Origin: Anseranas semipalmata
Lineage: Eukaryota > Chordata > Aves > Anseriformes > Anseranatidae
Length of the DNA: 64,000 nt
Assembly (NCBI GenBank): GCA_013399115.1
Contig: VXAA01006435.1
Coordinates: 672,611-736,610, forward strand
Reading direction: 5' to 3'
Shown: positions 22,221 to 36,423 of the stretch, piece by piece
Layout of the letters: every line of letters begins with the position of its first letter
Numbering within the stretch: the first letter of the stretch is position 1
Position numbers and translations under genes: made by a program
Notes under the pieces: model-generated
Seen by the model: the letters and a program-made list of their open reading frames with translations, nothing else
The model's database searches: none
What the model was told of the DNA's origin: nothing

Positions 22221-24532
22221 GGAATCTAGAAATCCAGGAAAGCATTAGAGCAATTCGCTTTAATTCTGAACAAGCGTGGCAAAATGGATGGTTTTTGTTG
22301 AAATATTTGAAACAATGCCTTTGCCATCACTACGGAAATAGCGCTTTTACTGTTTCCAGAGTTAACTTCTCTCCCTGCAGTAAAAATAACATTTGTAATG
22401 TGTACTGGAGTGTTCCAAGTGCATTCCTGAAACTGAACACTGCAGGACATCGGACGTGGATCTGGTAACTGGACACTGTTTTTGGACCCACTGAAATGTC
22501 CTCTGGAGCCAGCACCCTTGTCCAGAGGCATTTAGAAGAACATTTGGGAGAGTACCTGGGAGCTGCACGCAGCTCCAGCGCTCCTCACCTCCCCACTAAC
22601 CAGCCTTCAGCCATACACCAGCAGGCAGGTCAGCGCTGAGCCTCTAAACAGAGCACAGTTAGTTCACCTTGCTTTGTAGCCATTTTCGGTCTGTAAAAGA
22701 AAATGGGTTGGTATGAGCATAAATCAGTATTTCGTTCTTTATTTTAACAGGTTACTCATGGGACATCTCTGACTGATACTGATGAAGGTCTATGAGGCGT
22801 TCACGTAAGGAAAGCTAGGGCCACAGAAAAAAAACAAATTAAAAATAACCAACCACCGATCTCAAGTAATATCACAGCATTGCTGGTTATTAGAAATGAA
22901 TAATAAGGAAGTTTCTCAAAATTTATCTAAATCTATTGGCCTAGAAGAAATTCTCATAGCAGAAGATTCTGCATATGCAAGCAAACAAGATGTACAGAAG
23001 AATCGTAGCTTAAACCACATTTTTTTAGAAATCATTAATGTATATGATTCCTATTTGTGACTTCTCATATAGTTTTAGTTTTGTAAACTACTCCAGGTTG
23101 TCAGAGGGCCACATTAACCTTTGCATTAACTAAGAACTCTTTCCAAAATAAAATTTCAGAGGTCCTACATCAGATGTGCTCCAGATGTGATGTTTCATTC
23201 AGTGAGCCCAAAGCCATCCCTATGAAACGGGATCCAGTTTCGAGTGACCACACCTACAACAGATATCAGTGATTATTTATTTTTCTAAAATGTTATATCA
23301 CCTAACCAAATTTAACTAGATTTTCCTCTGATGTTACAGGAGTTTAGTTTCGGCTGATTTGATTTACAAAGACTTCTTTATGAGAAACAGACATTTTGGA
23401 AATGAAAATAAGTATTTAAAATTTTTATCCACAATGGCAGAAAATTTAAAAAATCCCAAATCTGCATGTCAATGAATGCACCAGCTGCACAGCAATGTTA
23501 ACTAGATGTGGAAGTTATCGCCTTAATTATAGTAATTCAAAGATGGAAGCAATTTTGTAAGCTTTAGCATTACCAACAACAGGAATAATTAGTTCTCTAA
23601 AATAGATAAGAATAAGTAAGCATCTGGTTCAACTGATTTTTTTTTCCACATTCAGAATAGTTTAAAAGTTATTCATCCTAGAATAACTGGAGAAAATGTG
23701 TTATTATGCATGGTGTGGGTTTGGTAGTTCACACATTCCTACAATAATCACTTCTTTTCTCTTAAGGAAATACAATTATGCTGGTTTAACACATGACGGA
23801 TGGAAGCACGGGGCCCACAACACACTTTTAGAATAGCCCAGATTCCCCATTACAACAGACACAGAACTTTCGGCTTCCCAGCATCGTCTGTCAGGCAGGG
23901 AACGGGCAGGGAACCCCCCTGGATTCCCTCCTGGTTACCCCCGGCCTGTCCCTGCCGCCCAGAGAGAGCACGGGCAGGAAACACGAAGGACATCTCATCC
24001 CGTCCCGAAACGCCGCCTGTTTCAGCACGCTAACGAACAGGTGCTGAGCAGCGCCCGCGGTAACCTGGATGGTAGGGTGGTTCTTTTGTTTTGTTTAAGG
24101 AAAATTAACAGCTAGGTATTTAGGTGTTGATTTAAATTATTGTGTGAAAGTAGTTTCATTTCATCTCAAGCTATTTGTTAGATAAACCCTTCTACTTCTT
24201 CATTTATAGCTCAAATGTAAGAAGCAGAATCACCTCAAGTTAAGAAATTGTGAAAGAAGAGGCTGAAATTGCCAGTTACCATCTAATTTATGTTTAACTT
24301 GCCTAATGTCTGTGGCTGTTGCACACCTGCTTACACCCTGCTGGATAGTCCAGACCTTTTGTATTATTAACAACATAGGAACAAGGGAACAACTGCGAAG
24401 CCAAACAAAATGAAATGTCACAACGAATTACAATGAGTGGCACAGCCATTCCCAACTAAATCGAACCACTTTATTCTGAAATGTTCCTCCCTCACAAATA
24501 TGCTCCAAAGCTATTTTCAGCCTTATATGATG

Positions 24533-24565
24533 AGAGAAAAAGAAAAAAAAAGAAAAAGAAAAAAA
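24533..24565. repeat. A-rich purine tract
   Basis: About 33 bp of A with scattered G. It creates the poly-lysine stretch in the plus-strand frame at 24481-24693, which is therefore not convincing as a gene. Confidence 0.9.
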
Positions 24566-27500
24566 TGTCTCTGATTACAGAAGAGACTTCCCAGAAGAGA
24601 AACAGACAGTATTTAATGGGAGAAAACGTACACGGACCTCCTCAAGCATTACTATCTCCTACTTCAGTTGTGTTATGCATTATACGTCCATGAAGTTACA
24701 TCACCAAGTGTGAAAGGATGATTTCCCATTTCCTCTGACTCCATTATTAAATGCATCACACAGCATAACTGCTTTTTAAATAGGTGTCTCCGTGGCAGTT
24801 GTCACAGAAGATAGATTATCACATTTTTTTTGCTCGCAAAAATTCAAGCAAACAAATTCAAGAATGAAATGACAAAGTGAATTTATATTGTTTGAAAGCT
24901 TTTTACCCTGTAACTTCTTACGATACATAGGTGTGTAATAAAACCCATTTTAAACACGCTCTCTAAAGATGCATCCTGAAAACTAAGCATACGAGCCAAA
25001 AACGAAAAGAAACAGTTTTCCAAGCTTCCAAAGTGAGGGGTTTAATGGAAATCTTGCGTACCAGAATATGAGAATTCACTCAGTTGCTATGTAGCACTCA
25101 ACATGAACAGTTCCCTTTGTTTCAGAGCATTTTCTTAGTTTAAGTATCAAAAAAATGTTCTAAATTAGCTCTTTATCAGCTAATTGCAGTTTCAAACCAC
25201 AGGGTGACAATAAATTACATATCTAATTTTAAAACTATTCTAACAGTACATTATTTAGGAAATAATCTCCAAATCAGACTGTCTCAATGGAGTTGCCTTT
25301 TCTGCAGAGAGCACAGATTTTCACACATTTGTACGGTTGTGTTCTGCACACATAAAAGCCGGGCAAAAATCCTCAAAAATGTCTCTAAAAAAATACAAGT
25401 AACCCGCTTGGGTGCTAAGGTAGGCTGATAATAGCCTAACGGAGATATTAGGATAATAACGAGGCAAAATTTCGTGCACCCATCCAGGACTAAGCTGTCT
25501 CGGAAAGGCACGTGCCACGCTTCGTCCGTCTTGTCCCACCAGGGGCTGAACAGAGCTGGTCCTGACCACAGCAAGACAAGGGCAAGACGTGCACGTCAGC
25601 AGGTATTTAATCCAAAGCATCGAGAAAAACTAGACATTGCTCCATCTGTTCTCTCCAGCTTTGCTAAAGAAATGCCACAAAAGACCCTCGTCATCGATAC
25701 GCTCACATCCAACGGCAGAGAGGGAAACACAGCTAGGTAGGAGTTAGCTCCAAGTGTGATAAAAGTCGACAGACAAGCGCTGGAGCAACGAGAAGTTCCT
25801 GCAACCGTCCCGCCTGACTACACGTGCAACATCGTTCGTCTGTGTGAAGTTCAGGTGCTGTCTGAGCCAACTGTTCACTATCCAATTGCTATCAATTTTT
25901 CATACAAGGAGGGTTGTTCCAGTTTAATAAATATACAAGCACATGCCAGAAATAGATGCATGCAAACTGTTTGGAAATTTTAGGAGCTTGAAGCTGAAAC
26001 AATCTTTCACAAAACTAAGCAGAAGAAAACTACCAACATTAAAAGCCAAGAGCTAAGAATTAAAGCATGCTGCACAGCATGCCAAATGCAATGCAGTTTG
26101 GCCATCATCCGAGAAAGCATCCTTGTTGTAAAAGCTATTCTACCTAAGAAGGATGGAAATTAAAATCAATCCTCGCTACAGTAAGATGGTTAAGAGCGGC
26201 ATGTACGACTAGATGAATGTATCAAAAATAAAGGGACGGTAGCAATGATGACAAGAAGGAATCATAAAAGAAAACAGGAAAAAACTAAATTCTAGTAAAA
26301 TCATAGAGACATAATTTACGTAGTTGTTAAAAACACTGATATCTAACAAAAATACCTGCTCTAAAATTGGATCAGAACATAAATTCAGAAACCACTAAAA
26401 GCTTTTTGAATGCTTGATGTCCTTATTCATTATTAAAGGAACTAGAAACAGATACGTATTTATTTTTATTTTTTAAACAAATGATGTGCAACAAACTTTA
26501 CCACAAACTCACAAGTACAGGCAAGCACGGCCCAAAGTTTCTCTGAGACAACGAAGGAGAATATAGGACTGTTAAAAGTAAATAAAATTAGCCTATTTGT
26601 GTATAAGTAACAGATTGCCGTAAAATACGCTTCTGGGAGCCATATATTGTCATATACCAGCTTTCTTGCCTTATCATTTTGTTCCACCATGAAGTCTGAA
26701 ACCAGCATAGCCACCAGGAAAAGAAACGAGACCTGGAAAAATTGCAGAGTGTACAAAAATGAAGACACAGAGGAAGACGAATGTAAACACTTACAGAAAG
26801 TCAGGTCTTCACGTTCCATAGCAATCATGCTTAATTTAAATTGAGATTGCTAATTGAAGCTGATAATTTATGATGCAATTAAGACTGGTACAAAACTAAA
26901 AGACAGGAAAACATGCAGTATACTGGAAATAAGTCATCCCAAATGCCATCTCAGGATCCAAGCTAGGCTCCTTAGAGATCAAATATTCAGGGAAAGACCA
27001 TTCTAATATGTGCTTGCAGAACACTTTAATCTGCAGAGGCTCACTTCTCTCTGGGTCCTGGAGGCTCTCCTGTAGTACATGCTCCCAGACATTGTCTTAT
27101 GATTCCAAAAGTAACTTTTTCAGCATGAAATAAACCATGTGAAGTGCCATTTACATCTTCTATTAATTCTGAAGTAGTTTAAATGACATGCTTAGTACAG
27201 CAGGCAGTAACAGATAAGGGGAGAATAAGGCCAGCATCCTCTCTCTATATGAGCATAACATTTGGTTAGATTTTCAACACATTCCTAAGCTTTGTCTTCA
27301 TATAAAATATCACAGTGGGAAACCTCTTCAAACTTGAGGCATCTTATGGAAAAGATCACAGTTTATTAAGTTCACAGTCCAAGAACATGTCCAATTTACT
27401 GGGCAGTATTGCCAAGTGACTGGTATCAAAAGTGGCTTGGATTTCACATCCGCTGTAAGGATTCCCCCCCCATAGGACTCATAAGCATTCTCCTCCTAAA

Positions 27501-30500
27501 TGCTGATTCTCTGGATCCCTCTGCCTTCAGTCCATGCAGTATCAAGAGCCGGCAAGCCAGACCAGGCAGAGGGGTACAGGGAAGCTGGAACCATGAGTGC
27601 TTTATTAACATCTTCCCCTAACAACAGAAGTAAAAAATAAAAGAAAAGGGAGTAAAATGAAAGGAAGTAGAAACAGAAGATGGAAGAGAAAATGACTGAG
27701 AAGTATTCAGACAAAAATGGCAAAAGGTGCCACCTCTCTGCAGGCCTCTTAAGCTGCTGAACAGCTGGGAGAGTCAACAGTATAGTTCATGCAACATTAG
27801 ACAAGCTGCAGAATTTAATACAGAAACAATACATAGATCTTGATACAGTTGGCATACTGGATAAGTCTCTAAAACCAAAAGCAAGTTTTAAGACTCTTGG
27901 AATAAACTGGGAGTTTTCATTACTGAAGTGCTTACTATTTTAACTACAAATCTACTCTACAGAGCATTTAGGTAGGTATTACTCTGCAGTCCTGAAAATA
28001 ATAGCAAAAAATTAAAAATAGGTCAGGCTATGGACTGGGAAAACAATTCAGGAATATCTTATAATTAGGTACAAGCATAGAATCAAAACACTTCAAAGGT
28101 GTTTTCCTTATGCTTTGAAAAAACTGTATACTTTCCTTCTGTGGTAAGTGAGGTGGTTGTCAATACTAAGTGTTCGGCACCTGGCCAAAAGCTAAGCCAT
28201 TTGCCCCCAGGAAGGTATAAGCTCACAGAAGATGACGTATCATATGCTGTTCCTCACAGTTCTTTAAACAAGGTCTGTTTTTATAACAACATCTAGCCCT
28301 AAGGTGTTTACAGTTCCTTGTTAACGTCAGCGTTCAACTGCCATTGAAATAACAGGAATCCCAAGCGCACTGGCGCGTACATCTCTGGGTTTGCTCCTCA
28401 CCCCAACCCGAGGCCTCTTCAGAAAGCACGCATGCGGACCTGCAAAGAGGAACATCGCGCCCAGGTAAAGCTGCCTCACAACTGGATCTATCGATAAGCT
28501 GCGCTGTTTAAACCCCAACACATTAGAAGTTCATTTAACGATCTCGCACTCACTCCCGCCTTGGCCTCTCCAGCCCCTTCCCTAGCACAGTCTCCGTTAC
28601 CCTTCACAGAAGCGAGGCCTGAAGAGCCAACTCTGAGGCTGCCCACAAAATGGGGTGACGATCACAAGTTATCCCTCAGCTGTACGCTGACAGACACTGG
28701 ATCTAAAATTCACTCGTCAGAGACAAACAACGGTTGAAATAAGCAGATGCACAGACTCTGTAAGGATTCCAAAACCCAAATGTGTCTACTTCAATTAAAC
28801 ACAAGAACTGCACATTTCCAGGCCTAGCACATGCCAATGTGTGCTTTTGCTGTCTTGCGTCCGTAGCACTGCTTTCCGAGTGCCCGCTGCCCAGCTCCGA
28901 ACCTCCCTCCTCTTCCCGTCTCTTCTGAAACCAGACTCTTTCCCCAGAAGCCATTTTTTCGCTCTTTTAAAACATGAGTGTAAAATTATGCTACTTTCAG
29001 CCGTCTCCTTCATGAGAAGGATCCAAGCAATTCATGAAATTGTCCCTGATTTGCGTGTTGCTTAGTTTCCGCTCCACAAAAGTTCTGACTTGAAAAACTG
29101 GTTTGCCCTGGGCAGTAGCCAAGTGGTTGTACAAGAGGTTTCCATCTGAACAAAGAGCTTCCACGCTTAAAACTTCCCTGTTAACCCTGTAGGACACTTT
29201 GGGATTTAGTCTAACAGAGAAACAATTAAACAAGAGTGTTCATAATGGATTTAAAATCTAACTTGCACGGACAGAATCCCAAACAAACTACAAATTACAA
29301 ATCATCACACTTATTTTTGGACAGTAGGAGGACCTTCGTTCCATTCATGGCATGCCAGTCTCTTTCACTGTATTTAAGCAGCATAAATATCCCATAACAC
29401 AGAACCTACTGAAAGCTCCCCCAAACTCCTCCATTATCACTCTCACCTTCTCTGGCAGCTGCACAAAAGAACAGATTTCTCACCTAGTGACCAGTTGTGA
29501 GCAAAATGCCTGTTACATTTCCACACAATACAAAACACTCGATTCTCATAAAGAGCTTTTCAGAAGATAAGGTTGAATTTTTTTTCCCCCAAACGCTGTC
29601 AGTGCTTCTGTCCCGAGGCCATACTGAAATACTAGCAAAAGTAATTGAAATGAAATTTCCTCTCCAATTAGGAGTGTCAGTTGGAGGCCATTTAATACAC
29701 TGTGATAAGTAAAAATTGGACCTAAATATTATCAAAAGTATCAGATTTCCAGGTCTTTCACAACCTTCCCGACACAAGGGAAACATTTCTTATTTTACTC
29801 ATTTGAACAAGGAAATTTGTGGCATGACAGCTGTCACTTTAAAGCTAATTGTAGCACAGAGTCATGTTTTTAAACTTAGCTTTATGTTACCACAAAAAAG
29901 TAAGTATTCTGCTAGTGTCATACTAATTGTTTTCCTTCACAGTGACAATGTATATACGGAGGAGGTGGCATCCCTCTGACACACCCAGCTTCTAATGTCA
30001 ATCTAGATGAATCAGCATAAAAAAGACGCCGAATACAGTTCAAAGGATACAGACTCCCAATCTACCCCAATCCTGTTACAGCAGCTTAACAGCTACCGGG
30101 AACACACCAGTGCCTCAAAAAGGATCGCTGTCATGCTCGTGGTCACCCGAGTACCTTCCCTCACTGGTTTACACCCCACTGAATGGCAGTTTCTCTTATT
30201 GTTGCAAATATTTAAATAGTGAAGAGCATTTTGTTAGTTACCAGGGAAATGTTTACAATGAAGTAACAATGATTTTCACAGAACCACTGATTTTAGAGGT
30301 TTCTTGCTACTTACGGATTGTTTCACACTCTAGTGGCACCTAATTGCAGTGAGTTTAACCAATTGTGAAATCACTGAGAGCCCTTCACCAAAAAGAAGAG
30401 AAAGAAAAGAAAGTTAGAGCGCCAGTGGCTATCCTGGTCATGAAAACAGCATGTCCTTCCTAACAGAAATCCACCTGTGTGATCCCCCGGAGTCGTCTTT

Positions 30501-30626
30501 CATGTCACTTCAATACGCAAATCTTCCCTGCCCAAACTCTGCCAAAAAAATGTCACTAAACAAAAGTCAAATTCCTAAGATCCATAGCCACAGCCTGTTC
30601 ATCCAGAGAGGATTAAACATTGCTGG

Positions 30627-30642
30627 AAAAAAAAAAAAAAAA
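30627..30642. repeat. Poly(A) tract, 16 A
   Basis: Sixteen consecutive A on the plus strand inside the 40-kb intron. Confidence 0.95.
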
Positions 30643-33600
30643 GAGGAAATATTAGAAATCATCATTCTAAGTCAATCTTTCAAAACCAACACACAGCCAC
30701 TTGCACAATGATACACTGCTGTTACCATACAGCAAATTTTAAGAGTATGTCCAAGAAAAGTTATGCCCAAAGCACAAAGAAACAAAAGGATTTAAAAACA
30801 AAGACATTTAATTTAAATATGTCAAAGTCATGCTTTATCTTTCCATAATCCAATTTCAATAGGTAATGCTTCAGTACAGCCGACAGGACAATACCACCCC
30901 ATGTGCCCTTTGAACCAAGGAATTCTCGTATTTATTCTGTAGTTTAAAATCATAAATATTTATACAGAACCAGTTTGACAGGTAAATCTGATTTATGTTT
31001 ATGTCACCCCTCCCTGACAGACACATATGTATTTACAGTTTGCTCTTGACTTTTTCCATCCTTCCGGGAATACGCTCAAGAAGAAACAACCCAGCTACTT
31101 TGACCAAGGGCACAGATGGCTCACTTTCACTGCGCCATTAGCTGCACCGAGAATCCCACCAGCTGCACGAGAGAGCTCATTTCAACATAATGTACCGCGG
31201 AGAAAGAGTAGCCCTCCACAACAGTTGCCTCCTAATGCAGGGAAAGCCCTATGGGAGCGAAGCCCTTTAGGATGCTCGGTACATATCAGAAGGCACCGTT
31301 ACAGACACATGTCACGGCACTATGGTCAGAGCACCACCGGTGGCCCGTTCCTGCGATGCCAGAATGAAGAGCACACAAGCCATCATAAATGCTGTAGGAC
31401 TGTACAGAAGTTTTACAGACAGATCACAGGAAGTTGTGTCAAATATTTCATACAGCAAAATATTCTCTGGTGATGATGTCAACTCTGTAGAAGAAATTTA
31501 AATTGCAATAATAATTTTTAAAAGTAAGGAATTGCCTAAAAAGTGCTGAACATTACACTTGAAAGGGGGCCAATGAAAATGCAAAAATGTTTATTCACTT
31601 AATAACATACTTCATTCAAAGTGCATAGATGCCATGATTCTGAGAATATTAACACACAGAAATGCCCTGACGTGGCCATGATGGCCCCGACACTGCACAG
31701 ACCTAGATGTACAGTGGCTCCCAGATACTCTTGGGAGCAAAGTCACCGCATGTGTACGCATGTTTTCGGGACCGATGCCCTAACAAGAATTACAATACGA
31801 CAGCGTGCTGTCGTATGAACTAGCCGATTCATTACAATACACACAACACCAATCCAACCTGCCTACCCATCTCCCCCAAGACAGCAGTCAAAGAGCTGGG
31901 CAGGCTGCCAGCGGCGCATGGCAGAAGGTGATATTCCCAGCAAACTGTCACACATGCTCAAATATTTTATTGCTAAGGCTGATTGAAGACTGTGGGTTCT
32001 GTGCCGTGTGAAATAGGATTTCTACCACATGACTTGATGCAGCACCTCTCTGCTATGAATTCTCATACAGCTGCTGTTTGATCATTTTGAAATATCCAAT
32101 ATTCATTTACGTGATTAAATCAATAAAAAGTAATCTCTTTTCCATTAAGATGTGCAGCAGATTTACAGGTCAATTTCTTTCTTTTTGTACTTCAAATACT
32201 AACAAATAAATGGAATTGTAAATTTTGAGTGGGAGTTTTCTGACAAAATATTGCACCTGAAACCTTGTTAGTATCTCTGAAATTGTGTCAGTCCTTGATG
32301 TCTAATTTTAAATTCATACTGGCACACCAACAAGGTATTAAAAAATAAAATTTTATTCTTGTTATACAGAAACACTATAGACATCCATTCTGTATGGAAG
32401 TCCACTATTGTTGAATTTTCACAAAAAAAACCTACCTTTTTGCGTGCAGAACACCATCTAGCACAGAGTGAGCTTTACAAAAACCAACTTCTGCAAGCAG
32501 GAGGTTGCTCCAGAAGCAGCAGGTCTAACAAAGGTTATGTTCTTACAGAGCAATGTCCTCCTTCAGCAAAGCCTCCTCTCCCTCACCTGCACCAGCCCGG
32601 CTCCGTCGCCCCTCCTGGCTCTGCCCATCTCGCCTTGCTCTCGTAGCCAGCCAGGCTCACCGCACCTTGCTGCTTGCGTGCTCACCAGTCGGCCAAGCAA
32701 CATGAAAGCCAAGTCCCACCTACCTTACCTTTTGTAAATAGAGACACGGGACAATAATTTACCTCCCTTTCCTCTTCATAGTCAACCTCAAGAAACTCAT
32801 ATGGAAATAAGGAGCGCTACCGCTGACACTTCTGTTCCTCCTTCAGACTACTGGTGCCACTGCTCGATGAGTTTGAAAGTTACCGCTGGGAGCAAATAGA
32901 TCAACAAACAACCCGAGATCTAAATTTATTTTTTTATTTTTTTAAACAAAATCTTTCTTTGTGCCCAGTAAAATTTCTAAAAATCACTGTTAGCACAGAA
33001 AACAACTCTGAAATAATTTAAACCACACAAAGGGAATCATAGCAGGATTTACCCCCCTCCCACTGTCCAATATATTTCTATGTAGGAGCGATAATCTCCT
33101 AAAAAAGATTAATTTCATTTCTAATAGCTCATGAACAAAATTCACCCTAAAATCAATTCAAAGCTTATATTCTGAGCCTTACATAGATTTTTAGCTCTAT
33201 CAGCCAATCACCTGATGAGAAATTCTGATTCTAGCTGCAACTCATAAACCCAAATATACTGCGTTAGTCAAGATTAACCACCTACCTTAATCACCAAGTC
33301 TATTCCCCCAGTAAGTTTTCAGGCTGCGTGAGTTAAGCTCCACAGAACACCTGATGAGCAATAACTATGTTGATATTTCCCAGTCTTGAAGGGACATCAC
33401 TGTACTGCATCAGATCCGATACCATTTATTAGTTCACAGAATTCAGTGTGATTTTATCAAAACCCAAAGAGCAGTGTGACTAAGAACAGCCATCCTATTA
33501 ACTACTACAGGAGCATATTTGCAGCTCCAAGAAAAAAAAAATGCTAAAACTATTCAGAATGATTTAAAATTTAAGGTTATGTATATCCCTAAGAAAATCA

Positions 33601-34661
33601 CGTACCATACGTCAAAATATTTGCAAGCCCTGCCCAGTGCTGCCTATATCATCATCATAATACTGTTTTGCTACTTTGAATACTGAAGCAGCTTGTTCCC
33701 AGTAAGGCATCAATCCATCATTTTGTAGAAACAAACCCTTACCACATTCACATTCTAGGAGAAGTGAGGAACAATGCATTTAAATAAATATCTATGAAAA
33801 GAACGAGCCATGGATCTGCACAGTATGATTTGTACAATGAACACAACTACAAATCATAAAGAAATTAAGAAACCATACCTAACGTACTAGGAATACGATT
33901 TAATCTGTTAATAAAGGAAGAAAGCAAGCCTAAACAGTATTAAAACAAGTAGCTTGGAAAAACAGCATAAGAATAACTCGCAAAATCCTTAGATTACCTT
34001 TTGGATCGTCTCAACATGCTGGTAGCAGGCAGAGAGAAATTGGACAGCACAGTCCAAAAGGAGTCAGACATGATCTTTAAAAGCTTTCATTGCTGGGAAA
34101 ATACAGCACAATCAAGCCACTAGCAATAAATAAGGAACTAAATAATACCAGTGACAGAGCCAATGCAAATTCCCTGTAGACCTTGCAAGCTGTTCCATTA
34201 ATGCGAGACAGGCAGGCAAGCGTACATATTGCTGCTGTTTCCACTGCCTCCGTTTTCTCCTGACTCCATCCCTGCCTGCCGCTCTCCACCTTAGGAGGCA
34301 GTGCAAAATGAGATATTTATTCCCTTCCCATCGTATCCACTTTAAAACTGGAGGTTCCTGTATACATAACAAACCTGATTTATATACATCTCTCCGTGTT
34401 CATCCAACTACAATCAAAAGATTTTCAAGCAAAACCATAAGCAGGGCTCTATTCATAATCCTGAATAACACACTGCTTTTAGGCTGTGTCTGCACAGAGA
34501 GCACCACTTACTGCCCACTTGGTGTTTTTATTTTGAAATGGAGGCCCTTCTGCTCCGTAACTACACAAGGGGCATTTTGTTTATTTTTTACATTAATCTT
34601 CTGTCTTTAAACAAATCCTACCTTTTGTCTTTAAAGGTCCCAAGTGGATTTTAAATAAATT

Positions 34662-34676
34662 AAAAAAAAAAAAAAA
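34662..34676. repeat. Poly(A) tract, 15 A
   Basis: Fifteen consecutive A just left of the long plus-strand chance frame at 34684-35235. Confidence 0.95.
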
Positions 34677-36406
34677 GCTTACAATGCTACCTAAGAGCAG
34701 TTTAAAAACAGACCGTGCCACATACACGTCAGTCACAGCAAACACAAACTCCTACATTGCACCTGGCGCCCACAAAACAACCCAAGCGGCTCAATTCTGG
34801 CAACAAACCCCACGCAGGGAATCGCGCGTGATGCACAGCAGAGGTTTCCCACGCACACCCTTGCACATCAGCCACAGGTTCGCTTTTATCCCTTTGTGCC
34901 TGTACAAGCTCCTTGCCATGTTTTTGCTTTTTCCAGGGGCTAAACAAAACCTTGCTGTAGCTGCCTTTTTTTTTTTTAATTTCAATATGCAATCTATTTT
35001 CTTTCTATTGTGGCTTTTTTTAGCACTTCTGCCAGTAGGAAAGCTAATGACGTTCTCATATTTCAGCCTTCTTGAGTGGCTTTTTATCACAGACATGAGA
35101 AAGATGACAATCAACAGCTGGCACTGCCTTCCATGCACAATACACCCCCTTAAAAAATACACAAATGTCTGGGAGAAAGAAATCCCAGTAGGTTCCCTTT
35201 TATTTTCCACAGAATCGCATGAAAGCATTAGATGACCTTCATAACTTCCCATACAAACGTACCATTTTTAATATATACATTTATCAAAAATGGCAGTATC
35301 TGATTCAGCAAAGCATCCTCTTCCCTTTGAGCTTCACAACACAGCAATGTGATTTCGCGTGCTGCAGGAGCCAGGTCCCTGTTCAATACAGCCATCCCTT
35401 CCAGCGCTTTTAAACATTTGTAGCAAACGAATCCACATCACATTCTGGTTTGATTTCACAAAGTTAATTTAGAGAGCAACCAGACAAAACTCTGCCACTA
35501 TCTAACACTGATCAGAAACAAGAAACATTAATTTACGTATCCACATAATAGCATATACCAATCAAGTCTAGAAACCAAAGGACAGCATCGTAGCACTACA
35601 TTCAGGGTATTATGTGACCTTCCAATTCCAATAAATCTTGTTCTTGAAAAGATATAAAAATATTCTGATTTACTCTGTCAACTAAAACGTGAATTGTAAT
35701 TCCCAAGCAATAACGGGGACAAAAGTGCTTAGTTATCAAAATAAACCTTACAACAAAAATAAATTCCAGTCTGCATATAGTTAGCAAATAAGCTAAAACC
35801 AGCTAAACCCCCCAAATTTATATTCATTTTGCTTTTTTTTCCCCTGAAAGCGACTGAAAAATCAGCAGCTCAAGACATATCACTCAATATCATTGCACTC
35901 AACGCCATCACTTTTACATCTCTTACAGAAAGGACGCAAAAAGGAGAAGCCATTTTAGGAGAATATTCTCCATGGACATCAATGACTGACTGCTCGAGGG
36001 CAGCGTGAACCAGATGGAACCCCGTCCATCCTCGGCTGCTCTTGGGGAACGCAGGGCACCCCAGCAGCGCAAGGGAACTGGACGCTCGCTATCATCTGAA
36101 ACCCAAACGCCCATCCGTGTTGCTAGTTAGCATGGCTCTGCACAGCACTTACCCAAGAATTGTAAAAAACGCATTGGGAATTATGTAATACTGGTTCATA
36201 ACCAGCGGAAATTTCTTTAACGCTTCATATTCCTGCTTTTCCAAATGCGTGTTCTGCATGCCAATAACAAAAATGAGTCTTGCAAATCAGCATCTGCACA
36301 GTGCGTATTTTGGGACAGTCCCCAAACATTAAATACAGAGAAGTTCAAAGTATTCTGAAAAATACAGGAATGCCATACTTGAGATCGGTGTTTTTACAAG
36401 AACAGC

Positions 36407-36423
36407 AAAAAAAAAAAAAAAAA
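36407..36423. repeat. Poly(A) tract, 17 A
   Basis: Seventeen consecutive A on the plus strand inside the 40-kb intron. Confidence 0.95.

Noticed and set aside
26466..26828. 120-codon minus-strand hydrophobic frame, suggestive of membrane segments.
   Set aside because: The hydrophobicity comes from T-rich codons. No family resemblance, and no splice boundaries in a phase compatible with MAST2 were identified.
31027..31473. 148-codon plus-strand frame.
   Set aside because: No recognisable domain, no splice or promoter signs, and irregular composition; likely chance in a somewhat GC-richer stretch.
34684..35252. Two long overlapping frames on opposite strands (183 codons on plus, 153 on minus).
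   Set aside because: The longest frame pair in the window, but both run through a T/A tract (FFFFNF and KKKK), show no domain, and lie in a MAST2 intron. Overlapping frames on both strands point to local stop depletion, not to a gene.
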